Positions 13,024 through 25,408 of a stretch of 64,000 nt of DNA are shown here, one piece after another (the first letter of the stretch is position 1; every line of letters starts with the position of its first letter). This stretch comes from Camarhynchus parvulus (taxonomy: Eukaryota; Chordata; Aves; Passeriformes; Thraupidae). A program made the translations under genes and the position numbers. The notes beneath the pieces were generated by a model. It did not search any database. It saw only the letters and a program-made list of their open reading frames with translations, and was not told where the DNA came from. The stretch lies in assembly GCF_901933205.1 (NCBI RefSeq), contig NC_044571.1:58775994-58839993 (forward strand), read 5' to 3'.

Positions 13024-13448
13024 CCTTCCTTCCTTCCTTCCTTCCTTCCTTCCTTCCTTCCTTCCTTCCTTCCTTCCTTCCTTCCTTCCTTCCTTCCTTC
13101 CTTCCTTCCTTCCTTCCTTCCTTCCTTCCTTCCTTCCTTCCTTCCTTCCTTCCTTCCTTCCTTCCTTCCTTCCTTCCTTCCTTCCTTCCTTCCTTCCTTC
13201 CTTCCTTCCTTCCTTCCTTCCTTCCTTCCTTCCTTCCTTCCTTCCTTCCTTCCTTCCTTCCTTCCTTCCTTCCTTCCTTCCTTCCTTCCTTCCTTCCTTC
13301 CTTCCTTCCTTCCTTCCTTCCTTCCTTCCTTCCTTCCTTCCTTCCTTCCTTCCTTCCTTCCTCCCTCCTCCCTCCCTCCCTCCCTCCCTGTCCTCCCTCC
13401 CTCCCTCCCTCCCTCCCTGTCCTCCCTCCCTCCCTCCCTGTCCTCCCT
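13023..13448. repeat. Long (CTTC)n microsatellite with CCCT-rich flank
   Basis: A pure tetranucleotide run of CTTC (GAAG on the minus strand) extends from about 13024 to 13362, roughly 85 units with no visible interruption. A degenerate CCCT tract follows to 13448, broken by three CTGTCCTC units. The whole is a strand-asymmetric pyrimidine tract over 400 bp long. On the minus strand it forms open frames of 206 and 219 codons made mostly of Lys-Glu-Gly-Arg repeats. These are an artefact of the repeat and not a gene. Array length in an assembly is unreliable for such tracts. Confidence 0.98.
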
Positions 13449-16400
13449 TCCATACACAGGCAGTGTATTATCAGTGGCAATGTCAACAACTCCAGGCCTT
13501 CAGGGCTTAGTTGAGGCCAATTGCTCCCTATCCCTGCAAAGTCAAGGGGCTCCATGGGGCTGATCCTATCGTGTGTGTATTCCTCTGTATTCAGACTGCT
13601 CATGGGCATTAGTGCTGTGCTGTATGTATGGGACCCCTGACTCCAGTGGGAGCCAAGGTCATCCAGCAGTGCACTGGATCATTGCCTTACAAAACTGCAG
13701 TGTGTGCTATGTATCTGCCTAAAGCCAAGGTTTTGAGGAATAAGGTGAAGTCAAGGAGACAAAAGTAGGTGCACCCTCAGAAACTACTTTTCACTTCTTA
13801 CTTAATCAAAGTTGTATGTGGATGTATACAAAGACAAAGTGAAAATTACTCTAAAGCCAGAAGAAATCCTTGTCTCTGAGGCCTTTGTGTTGTAAACCTC
13901 AAGCCAAAAGCCAAGTAGTTACACTCTCTGCGTTAGGATGACTCACCATGTAATATGAGAGGTAATATCAGGTCAGAGTCCCTCTCTTCACACCCTGAAA
14001 CTCCCCATCATGCAGATCCCCCTTTCCACCCATGAATCTAGAAGATATAAAAACTCCACTGTTATTTTACAACGTGAATTGCTCTGTATTTGTTAGATAT
14101 TGGGGTTGTCACTGCTTTTCAAGCAACCAAGAGGGTATTTTAAAATCCATTTACTTCAAAATGTATTCCCAAACAATTTTCAATTTTCATTCTTTCTTGT
14201 TTGTTTGTTTGTCTGCTTCATTTTACCTTATTCATATTTTACTTCTGTGAATTCAAAATAATAAATTAATTTATTAGAAAAATGACACTGGAAGGGCTGA
14301 CATAACAGAAGACAGAAGAAGCGATGTTGAAAATTATTCAAAATAAATAATCAGTGCTGTATCAGGGGACGCTACCTTCAGTTCTGGCAAAGCATTTGCT
14401 ATCCTGAAATGATTAATGTTACGCCAATTTAAAAACAAGCAGGAGCTTTGGTACCAAGAATGCAGAAAAGCCTTCTAAATGGCAAAACAGTTTTCAGAAC
14501 TCACTGGGCATGTCTATACTAGTGTATGAAATGAGTCAAACTGTCTGTTCTCTGGCCATGAGGGGAAGTGAAAAGGGAAAGTCAGCATCCCTGCAGCTAG
14601 GAAGATCTCTTCCTGCTAATGGAATGGCTCCCCTGTCCTTTGCACTCAGGGCTGCTCCAGATCACACCCACACCCATGCTGATAATCAAGTAATGTGTCA
14701 TGGAACTTATTAACTATGAAATCAGGTCCAGGAGGTAGAAACACAACTTGTGTCCTTCCTTCAGCTCATGGGAACTTCATAGCCTCTTATTCTCAATCAG
14801 GTAAATAAAGCAAATGACCCTCTGCAAAACAGGCATTTCTGCAGTTCTGAGGAAAAAGAGCTTTGGTTTTGAAGTATTTGCATTAAAACAAATTAAAACA
14901 AATTAAAACAAAACCAAACATGCAAGCATGCAATCAAAGAAAAAAAAAAAAAAAACAACAAAACCACAAAAACTCACCCAACAGACAAAATCCCAAACAA
15001 AATCGTCCCAACAACCTTCAAATAATTCCTGCTTTCTCTTTCCACATAGCTCTGTGGAAAGTGGGACTGTACTTTTTATGGTAATAAGTTTTATTTAATA
15101 AAAGCCGTTAATGAACCTCAATATCTTTTATTCCACTAAGGACAAGCGCTAAAGCTCAGTGAAATCAGTGGAAACACTCCTGAGGAACTTAACAGGAAAT
15201 GGATCCAACCCTCTTGATCTTTTGCTTCCCCTGCAGCATTTTCATGTTGGTTCCCCTTTCTCTTTTTCACTATCATCCAATTACCATCTTCATTAACATA
15301 AATCAAGTACTAACATATGATCAGTTGCATTCAAGTAAGTACAGAAGAATATACTCACATGCTAAGTGTGAATTCCGAAAAACTTTTACATTGATTTCTA
15401 AAAGTTACTTTGCTGACACCTCAGTAACTTTTAATTTAGAAGAGACTTTGCTTTTGGAGAATGCACTAAAACATTTCCTTCATTCTTAGAGTTTCTTTGG
15501 TTTATGTGGAACCCATTATTGTAGTCCACATACAGGAATTCTGTGGCATCTCTAATACAGTACCAGAATTATCATGTAGATCTTCAGTGGGGGAAAAAAA
15601 TGGCGCTCTGAAAAAGCTTTGGACCGGGCAAGTGCTATAGCAATACACTGTTTATTTGCACAAATAAAATTTCTTTTATTACACTCCAGGAGGGAAAAGA
15701 GAAAGAGAGGAAGCAAAAAAATTCTTTGTTTTAAGTTCATTGGTCTCAAGCATTGGTTGGTGCGAATGAAAATTAATTCCTTTTCCCTCTTTTGTGCAAC
15801 AGCACAGAGCAAAATTACCCACGAATGTGAATTATTTCTGTTCTGCTTTTGCTGAAATAAGAGTGCTATTGCAGGGGAGACTAGACCAAGTAAACCTATG
15901 TGGAACATTCAAAGCAAAATTTAAAACACACAAGACGCTCACCATCGCAGCTCCTGGGACTGTAGAGGAATTGCAGTGCTCTCTGCTAACCCTGATATAT
16001 CCACCAGCCCTTTATCAGCACTCAGATTGTTTTCAGCACTTCTGCATGCCGGGGAGAGCTTCAGCATATTGTGTTGTGAAGTGCATGTGTCTCCAGTGAT
16101 CCTAACTCGTTCAGATTGCATGCTCAGAAGAAACCATCTGGATTTCATGTGCTTAGATATTTTATGGGTCAATTGACATCAAGTCAATCAAGTATTGACC
16201 TGGCAGGCAGTTGCCAGAGAGACTTCCAGAGTGCTTCCCAACTCCTGGGCTTTTCTGCATATCCTAGCCAGATCCAGACTCCTTGCTCATCAGCCCTTCT
16301 GATGCCCCTCAACACTGATCAAAACTGGATTTACAGATTAAAAAAGAACAGCAAAGTCTTCCTAGGTTCCCAGAAAAGAAAATGTCTTTCCCCTCGATGA

Positions 16401-17029
16401 AGTAATACCAGATTATGAAAGTAGTTTAGTGTCAGGGTTGCTAACAGGACCACTTGCAGGGGAAGGGGATCCAGGAGGTTGGGTAGCAGCAGAGCAGGCA
16501 TGGAGCAGTGTCCTGCCCAGTATGGTCACAGACCACTGTGCCTCAGCCAGGCCAGCAAAGTGTGAACATGGACAGACAGACACTATGAGCTAGCCCTCAG
16601 ACCAGGCAGCCAGTCCCTGGATAAGGGGTGATGTCCACCCCCCTAAGAATTAGCTTAGGTTGGTAAAACAGCATAGTGGGAGATCTACATACAGGTATAC
16701 AATTGTACATGTCACTGATGTGCACATAGCAAACCATAGTGAAAATTTCCCATTGGATAATTTCTTTAGAATTTTTATCCTTTCTTTACTTAGTCTTCTG
16801 CAAGTTTTAGTCTCATTGTTCATTGTTTACTGCTTTGTCCAGGTAAATATGGCTTTGGTTTTAACACACCAGGTCTATATGCATAAGGACAAGGTAGGTC
16901 TTAGTAAAACCAGATCTTTTTTGGCTTCATTTTCCAATTTCAACATGAATTCTCTTGCTCTGGGACACTTTTTTATATCCAGCTTTCTTTCATCATAATC
17001 AATCTCATTATCAAGTCCTTTTTACTGAT
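13449..17029. other. Non-coding sequence, no gene seen
   Basis: Mostly AT-rich unique sequence. It holds a 10-bp tandem repeat at 14881-14910 and an A-rich tract at 14940-15003. A more G+C-rich patch lies at about 16440-16645. Several overlapping short frames on both strands at 15550-16400 (up to 118 codons) share the same bases and show no recognised domain, so I regard them as chance. Confidence 0.5.
14881..15003. repeat. A-rich low-complexity region with AATTAAAACA triplet
   Basis: Three near-identical 10-bp AATTAAAACA-type units (14881-14910) are followed by a run of 17 A (14940-14956). An A/C-rich tail of CAAAA-type units continues to about 15003. Confidence 0.9.
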
Positions 17030-18100
17030 AACATTCAGGATTTAAACTAATTAAGGTTTTCTGCCACCACTACTTCTATTACTAAGATTTTTGTAGAACA
17101 TCTTTTTTTCCATTTTTGATGCCACATTTATTATGTCCTATTTAGGTCAAAATTGTCCCTTACCTTTAATGGGCATTCTTCTTCTTTTATCTGCTTTTAT
17201 CATATCTTTATACAAATAGACCAAAAGTACTCTTGATTTTTTATTTCATGACATTAAAAATTTTGATAAGATTTGGCCACAAAACCGGCTTGCTGTTCCT
17301 ACAGCACTGCTATTAACTCTTTTCCTCTCTTCACCTGCTCCATTAGGAGTTTAACTTGTTGAGGTTTTATGACTGGAATTCTAAACTCCATACCAGATAA
17401 TGTCTCAACAGTGCAACTTATAATTAATACTTAATGCTTTCGTTTTGCAAAAGCCTCACTGAATACATCTGAGAATTGTATTTCCATTTTTTACTGCTAC
17501 ATGCACCTTGGTGGTGCATAATAATTCTTTGACTGACTAATACCCCTAAGTCTTCTTGTTTCAACCAGTGGGCCTTCTGATTGAAGAAATTCTCATTGCT
17601 CCCCGTGTTCATTACCTCGCATTTCAAACTAATTAAATCACATACCCTGTCCCAGTTCTAAAGCTTATCCATTTCTTCCCATGTGATATTCTGATCATCT
17701 TCCATATTGTCAATGTCTGGTACATTTGTATTTCTTGAAAAAATATTAATGCTTTCCTATAACTTGTATTCAAATATTGCTGATATTTTCCATAACATCA
17801 GGTCCAGTTCTGATTATTGAGGAATTACAGCCAATGATTTATTTTTACTTTAGAAAAATTTTTGTAGTTCACACACTATGATCTTGTGCTAATCTTCCTT
17901 TTATTACCAATATGCAGTTATTTTCCATGCACAGAGTCCAAGTATATTATGTGCTAAAACAATTGCTTTTGACAAGCTCAAATTTCAGTTAGATGCAATC
18001 CACTTGCTAATTCAAAGGCCATTCTATCTTTTTCATTCATCTCCATATTCTTAAATATAATACAAAAGGTGTCCTTAATCTTCATATACAGCTAAGGTAA
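17030..18100 (-). mobile_element. Ancient CR1/L3-like LINE relic, antisense
   Basis: Read on the minus strand, 17627 down to 17424 is an unbroken stretch starting MKCEVMNTGSNENF and containing AHWLKQEDLGVLVS. This matches the block found C-terminal to the catalytic core in CR1/L3 reverse transcriptases (KCKVLHLG, then W, then EKDLGVLV). Just 5' on the minus strand, 17780-17640 fits the preceding linker. To the 3' side, 17420-17340 fits the LVRP/LEY-like segment and 17290-17030 loosely fits the 3' UTR. Bases 17960-18070 fit an earlier RT block only weakly. The core 17340-17700 is well supported and the outer limits are guesses. Stops and indels outside the core show it is dead. Confidence 0.65.
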
Positions 18101-20758
18101 GATTAGCAAGTTTTATTGGGCCATTTCTAATACTTTTCTAAGACAGACCAAGTATGGCTCAGCTCTAGCTGCATCTTTACCACAAGATAGAGTTACTGTT
18201 TCTGTCTTCTTCTGGAATTCGTCTGCTATTCTCTGTCCTGAGTAGTCCCTGGTCCATGCCTGAAGAATTCAGCTGTCTCAGCAGGATACACTGAGCACCA
18301 AGGCATGCCCTAAAGGCAGCCCCAGCAGTGACAGGCTTTCTAAGGGGGAACCCTGTGTGAGCAGGTCTGGTTCAGTCAGGGATCAGGATTTCCAAAGAGG
18401 CTCAGCAGCTCTCATTGCTCTAGACTGAATCTCCTAGGAAACAGCAAACTGAAGCTGCACTATCTTTTCCCTGAAGCCTGCCGATCTCCAGTCTTACAAA
18501 TAGGCACAAACAGGCAGGAATAAAAATATAGACCCTTGCTTGGACCACCCTGCCTGGAGAGATGCTGGGAGCACCGTGCAGGGTGACCCCAGCTAGACAT
18601 TCATCCTATAGATGTTGGGTTTGCCTCTGGAGGGGGTGGTCTAGCTCTGTGTTGTCAGTACAGGAAGGAAAGATAAATGCAGAGCAGAGAACAACTGATG
18701 AAAGGCAGGTCCTGAGACCAAAGCTCTGCAGGAGGTAACACAGCTTTGTGGAAAAGGTGTGCGCTGAGTGGAGACTGCAAACTCCAAAGACGACTATTCT
18801 ATTTGCAGGGAAAGGAAATTCTATTGAAGCTTTTGCTTCAGTGTTTGCATAAAACCCATCTTTTTCAAAGCAGTTATTGAAAATATTGGACTATTTATTA
18901 ATGAATAGGGCTTTTCAGTTCAGGGATGCCACCTTATCATGGATGATAGAATGAAATAAAACAGGAAAAGATTTAATCATACTTTTGTATATTGTATCAA
19001 ATCCAAAACATAATTACATATACCATAAAAACTAGATAGAATTTATATGATTTTATGAACAGGAAATGCCATTTTTTAATATTTTTAAAAACACTTGCCT
19101 TGCTGATAAACACCAACGCAATTGTCACAGACACATATTGTTTCTCTCTGCACATGAATAGTAACAACAGGGCCGTAAACAAGAATTTTCCCACTCTTTC
19201 ATTTTCCTTGTGTCCACCCATAGCTTCTGGGTTTGTTCCAGTTGCACCTGGGCTCATTAGTGTTCCATAATCCAAAGGCTCCTGTGCCACATTCACTTGG
19301 CTCCTGAGTGAGGTGTATCCACCACTATACCAGGTGAACATTTATAAACTGGGGCAAGTAGGATGTTGAATAAAATGGAGGGCATGTGCAGAGAACAATA
19401 AAAAAGCATCCATTTAGCACAGTGCCTGCCAGAAAATCTTAAAGGCTAAAGCCTTCTTGTTGCAAACAGCTTGGCATTTACATAGCTTAACTGTCAGAGT
19501 GTGTCTCTACCCATTCAAGGATATAGCCCAGTCCATAAAATTATCCATGTGCATAACAGCTGATGAGTTTAGAACAGCAGAGGTAAATGACTTATAAACA
19601 GATCTCACAGATGGCAAAACTGTTCAAAGAAGGATCTTTTTCCCCACTGGTGTGAAGTTGACTCTGAGGTACATAACTGCTGAAGCCTGAGAGAGGGTCA
19701 GAGACAGGTAGGAAAAAAGAAAGAGGCGGTGGGCATTTTTGCCTTACAGCCTTGAGCCCTGCTAGTGGCATACAGCACAGCATCCAGCCAGAGTTTATGC
19801 AGTAGATTAGGCTCTCAAAACTGAAAATGTAGGCTCTCAAACTGAAAATATACATAATTTGGAGGTGTTCAGAGTTGGAATAGTGGCTTTTACGGAAAGA
19901 TGGTCCATATTCTGCATTTAATTTCTGGAGTTGAATGCGACTTTCAGAGTGAGTTCTGCTGAAGAAAGGCCATTATGGAATCCTACAAAATAAGCAAAAA
20001 AATCAATATTGTTCAGAAAGGGAGAACAGGAAAGAGGGAGAGACAGAGAAGGAGTACATAGGCATAAGTAGTATACCCTGCTAGAGAATAAGGAATGACT
20101 GTTCTTAGTTTTACAATACAGTACCACAAAAATTTCACTGAAAATATGGTTACCACAAAGAAAAATAATATGAAGATGCACTGAGATTTACAAATGCTTT
20201 TTCACTTGATTAGATTTACTATGAATTCCCCAAGGCTTCTCTCTGCTTTCAGGTCTCTTTACTTTCAACGATAAACCAATTGCATTGATAATTTAACAAT
20301 CCACACAATTTCCTTTTCAGAGAAGCAATGTCATAGGTAACAAATTGAGGCTTCATGACATTTGAAAATTATTAATAAATAATTCAGGTTTAGAAATCAG
20401 AGAAAGCAATGTCCATGAACTTCCCTCATTACCATAAAACTTTATGTTAAAAAATAAAAAATAAATTGCAATGTGCAACACTGGAAATATTTCTGCACTT
20501 TCAGTTCAAGTCACAAAATATATATTTCCTCATTTATCCTCGGTATCTTAACAAGCAAAGCTCAGTAATATGGGGAGAGCATTCATGCATGAGCTTGCAA
20601 ACACAGCACATAATAGGAAGATTTGCAATGTTGCAGGCAAATATTTTGTCAGCTTCTTCAGTTTGCATGTTGTTTAGAGTGTTAGGTATTTAGATTCCAT
20701 GATAATAGGCTCTACATTGGGAAAAAAATACTAAGAAACTATGTAGCTAACTTTGTGG
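18101..20758. other. Non-coding sequence, no gene seen
   Basis: A G+C-richer patch lies at about 18230-18740 with no match I recognise. The rest is AT-rich. A small duplicated motif of 21-22 bp lies at 19808-19850. The open frames (up to 114 codons on the minus strand at 18997-19341) overlap frames on the other strand and show no domain. Confidence 0.5.
19808..19850. repeat. 21-22 bp tandem duplication
   Basis: The unit taggctctcaaaactgaaaa is followed directly by a near copy lacking one A. It is a small replication-slippage type duplication. Confidence 0.85.
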
Positions 20759-20821
<63 letters not shown>

Positions 20822-20832
20822 GTAGGTAGATA
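20759..20832. repeat. (GATA)n microsatellite
   Basis: About 15 perfect GATA units (20761-20820), preceded by TA and followed by variant GGTA units. It is a typical variable vertebrate tetranucleotide repeat. Confidence 0.98.
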
Positions 20833-23800
20833 CGGGTTTATTTAGGCTTTCAAATATGTAGGGGTTTTTTGACCATTTTTTTGTTGACCATTCAGCTACG
20901 AGTAGAACTTATCAGCTTTCCCTATTTCAAGTATGTGTTATGATATAGATTTCTTAATTTGATAATTTGTAGATATTTCAAAGACAGATCATATCCCTAG
21001 GCCCTGGTACAACAGTCAAGAGTTAAGAGTACTGAATATGACTTCTAGAATAATTTTGGCTTGAAATTATTCAAGGAGAGAAACTGGATTTTTTTTTAAG
21101 TCTGGAAATCCTTTTTTCTGCAAATGTTGGCAATAACTAAGTATCCAGGGGAAAAAATATTTCAAATAACCAGAGAACTCAATGATATGGTTTCTCATAC
21201 ATCTCTAAATAAACTTAAATTTTATTTTGTTTCTAGACTAAATCCTAAGCACTGGTTACTAAGCAGTAATAACTAACATATAGTAATTTTCCTATAAAAA
21301 CAAGACCCCTTCCTCTTGTTGCGATTACAAAAATGCAACAGCCTGTTATGAATAGGTGCTGCTGCACATCATCACTTCTGGACTACATCTTTGTTCAAAA
21401 ATTATGGCTAATTCTGTCAGCAGGATATCTGCTAACAAGAGTAGCCACCCTACTCTCAAATCTAACAGACAAGCCTCTTGCATTTTTATACTATTCTTAG
21501 TGTGAGATAGCTAAATGGGGCCACCCCCTGGCCATGGTTCACCTTTGGACAAAAAACATCAGTGATTTTTGTGCTTGACTTGTATTTTACTGAGACATAA
21601 CTAAGATAGGACAATCGATGACTTTGGTCAGCCTGCTTAAGGCAGCTATTGGGGTGGCATACATAGTAACCACAGTGTCCTAAGGACACAAACAGAGCAA
21701 TTTTTGTATGGACTGATATATTTCATTACTAACTAACACACTTTGAAAAAAATCCAAACCCCCAAGCAACTCATGAGCCTGAAATGATCAAAAGAAAGAC
21801 TATTGTGCCTGCAAATCTGCCTGTTTTGTTCATCTGATAAAGATGAAAAAGATATTTTCTCTTCCTAATATCTTTGCATTACCTAGAAAGAGTCCTTTTA
21901 GTTCAGGAGTCTTCCCAATATTTTCAATAGCTAGAAAGTAGTACCAGGTTTCATTTCTACCAAATGTTCTACCCCATCTTTTGTCTAATACACGCTGCAT
22001 CTTTCTGCCAGCCTAGGCAAGATGTTTTTGTATCTCTTCTGGAAATTGCTCATATCCAAAAACACGGATCTAACATCCTTCTTGTGATATAAGCTTATGC
22101 TAAGCAATGTCTCCACACTTCCCAAAATTACATGTGCCTGTATCATTATGTATTCTTTGATCATGTTGAAAGGATGAATCCATTGTGCTTGTTTATTAGC
22201 CCCAACAACTGTGTTCAGTACATGGGTGGAAACATTCCCTTCAGCACGTTAATTACAAATTCACACTAGGGGTTCCTTTGTGTTCTGAGAGAATACAGTT
22301 CTTTGATTACACAAGACCTAAGTGGCATTTCAGAATATCAGCATTAATAACTCATTCCTACAGATCTACCAGGTAGAATTAAAATTAGGAAGAAGGGTTA
22401 TAACTTGTCAAACTATGTTTCTAATTAAGGGAGCTGTGTAACAACAACTACTTGCTCCTTCACAGATTGCACTGTTTTCCTAAATATTGTTGTTCTGATG
22501 TCACATGATGGAAATCTGAAGTTTTGAAAATCTACCATTATGAATGTATAGGTTAACATAAGCAAATATATTAAAAATGTATAAAATCTGCTAAAATAGG
22601 GTTTCTTGCACAAAATTTTTGAATATCCTTCTGCAGAATGTTTATAGCCATGAATTATTTCAGATTATTTAATTGGTATAATTTAGCAGAAATAATATTC
22701 TTCTTACATGGAATTAATAATAATTCCATAAAAGCTTTTGTTAAAAAAATTTTGTTATTTTTATGGAGAAGAAAAATATTCTCATGGAGACAGAACAGGG
22801 AGCTGAATCTTTCTGTGTTCCAGCAGTATGGTTGTGTTTTGCTTGGAAGCTATTAAAAAACCCACTCCCTTTCATTGTTTTTTACACTATTTTATTAGTG
22901 AAAGTGGGCAATTTAAACCCCCTGTTGGTGGGATTTATCCCTTGTAAATTAGGCATCTAAACTCCTGTTGTCTAAGTCCAGAATAATTCTTGCTCTCCTT
23001 GAAGTTAATGATATGCAGTAAAATAGTCAGCCTCAGACAGAATTCTAGCAAAGACCAGATGAATTCCTCTTTACAGATGTTTGTTTCTTTCTATTAACTA
23101 CAAAAAGACCTTCGGGTGATGAGCTCAGGTTTTAACTTTCCACCTTCAATATGCATGGCAAACATTCCTTCACAAATCCACATAATTACTGTCAAATCAC
23201 TATTTACAACATGACTCCCTGGTGAAACCTACAGGGCTTACAGACAATGGACAAGCTGTTAGCAAGCTCAGACTTCTTCTGTGATAATTTGTTTATTTTG
23301 TGGTTATCTTATCCACCCTTTTCTCCCTGGTGGATGTTTTACACACCTATGTGTATCTTGCCAATCCAAAAGCAAATCCTGGCTCTGTGGAAAATGGCAG
23401 GGCCAGGATCTCTTATTCTACCTCAAATATCATAAGATGTAGAGAGCAGTTAGGTCTCACTCCTTAAAATGGTTCACTAGCCTCTACATATTATTGCTTA
23501 AACCAAAAATCTACAAAGAACATATAAATAGACTGATCAAATAAAATAACTGTGACAGTAAGTTCAGCTTGTTCTGATTCTAGGAAAAAAAAAAGAAACA
23601 AAAAACCCGCAAACCAACACAGAAACCATACAGTGTAAAATGATCCTTTCAATGAAAATTGAGTTTTTATGGTTCCTTATTAGAGACTTCCCTTACAACT
23701 AATTATATTAAACTTCTACATTCTCTGCTTTTTCTCATCAGTAATCTCTCAATCTCCAAATCTGTGAAAGTAAATGCTTAGTCAGTGTGTAAATTGAGGA

Positions 23801-25256
23801 CAATTATCATTATGACCACACAGTAATACAAAAATAATTAGACCATTGCTAGCAGCAAAAATATAAATCAAATCAGTTTGTAATAGGAACATTAATAATT
23901 TGTTAAAGATACAATCTATTGCACATGAAGATGGGAAAGCAGCTGAGCTGAGCTGCTGAGCTGAAGACAGTCCTTGTTTTGAAATAAAGAGCACAGAGTT
24001 CAGTGTATGTGCATCAGTGATAATCTAGGGGTGATTGTGTTCAAGAGAATTTACAACCTATTCCAAATGCGTGAACTCAGTGGAACTGGGAAATCAAATG
24101 GCTGAATGGTATTTATTATGCTACCCTTATCTTCGCCAAGGTGGAAAGAAAGACTGGAACAGTTCACTTTGCCTCCAGGCATCCAGTAATGAGCCAACCA
24201 GTGGTGCATTAGGAAGTAGTGGGCAAGTGGCATTATCATCAGGTGCATTTTTAGTAGCAGAGTCAAGTAGCACTGGGAGCATTATAAGTAGTGCAGTCGA
24301 GTGCTAGAGCATTGGTTATTATAGCACAGAATGCACAATAGCTGGAAAGCTTTGGGAAATATAACAAGCAGAGTTAGGCCTGAAACATCCACTTTAAATA
24401 CTGTCAAACTTTGAACAGCATAAGCTCTAAACTCGGACTTTCCCTTTGGCACCTAGGGATAAGTCTAACAGGCAAAACCTGAGTCTCAAATTTGAACTCC
24501 CCCAAATCCTAGAAAATCCTGGATGCATTTCTGATGACAAGCAACATGGTCCAGATTCTTTCAGACCACAATAGAGAGTACAGCTGAATTCCACAGAGAA
24601 CATTTCAAAAAAGGAGCTATTTGGCATGGTAAGCATTAGTAGTCAGGGAGCCAAGGAAATACCAAATGTGCAATCTAAAAATTATGAAAGAATTACTTAA
24701 TTACTAAAGTCTTTCCAGATAACAATACTCAAAAAAACCCTCTTCACAATATCAGGGATAAAATTAAATTTTAGGCAAAGGGATCTGTAGGATAAGACTT
24801 TCAATGGGAGGAGACTCTACTGCATCGCAGTAACTCTGTATCATCAGGCTGTCAAGACCTGTTCTGAGGGAAATGTATGCCAGGTGGAAGTTACAGCACA
24901 AGGACTACTTCCCAGTCCCTGTTTTTCTGCTGCCTTTGCCCAGAATCTTCCCTTCCCCATATGTTCTCCTCTGGGGACCAATTGACCTAAAATACACAGT
25001 GGGTCTGCTCCAGCATTTCACTGGCAAGGCATAAATTTTGTGAATCAGGAAGGGGTGAAGAGCTGTATGCAACACTAATCTATCTTTCTCTTCAGAGTTG
25101 TTATGAGAGATGCTGGGATGAAGGAATAAACACATGATGAGGTGACATACAGCAAAGCTGGTCTAATAATCACAGAGTAGAGCAAAACAGGAAATAAATG
25201 TGGTATCATGGATGTTGTTACAATATTGATATATATTTAGAGCAGGTAGCTACCTC
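20833..25256. other. AT-rich non-coding sequence
   Basis: No gene or nameable interspersed repeat. A small GAGCT-rich stretch lies at 23940-23963. A cryptic region at about 24198-24305 is rich in AGTAG and GTGCATT-like words. The open frames are under 95 codons and lack recognisable motifs. Confidence 0.5.
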
Positions 25257-25408
25257 ACGGAGAATCAGAGAATCATTAAAGTTGGAAGAAACCTCCAAGA
25301 TCATTGCATCCAACCTTTAACCTGACACCATCAAGTCCACCATTAAACCATGTCTCTAAGTGCCAGAGCTACACATCACATCACCCTCCAGGGATGGTGA
25401 CTCATCCA
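25257..25408 (-). mobile_element. CR1 LINE 3' end, antisense
   Basis: The plus strand reads gaatcagagaatcattaaag, then ttggaagaaacctccaagat, then the block with caagtccaccattaaaccat, and ends near ctccagggatggtgactcat. This is the reverse complement of the CR1 3' UTR end, which in sense order has the 'accatccctggagg' block, 'atggttta', 'ggacttg' and the terminal 'ggtcttttccaacc ... gattct' block. About 150 bp remain, so the copy is strongly 5'-truncated. Divergence from the remembered consensus is moderate. Confidence 0.85.

Noticed and set aside
12837..13609. Two minus-strand open frames of 206 and 219 codons with Lys-Glu-Gly-Arg repeats
   Set aside because: They are the translation of the CTTC microsatellite in two frames. 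A tetranucleotide repeat with no stop stays open in every frame, so length is no evidence of coding.
21520..21535. A second CTCF-like sequence around ccaccccctggcca
   Set aside because: It keeps the G-run but misses several core positions, so it is a weak match.
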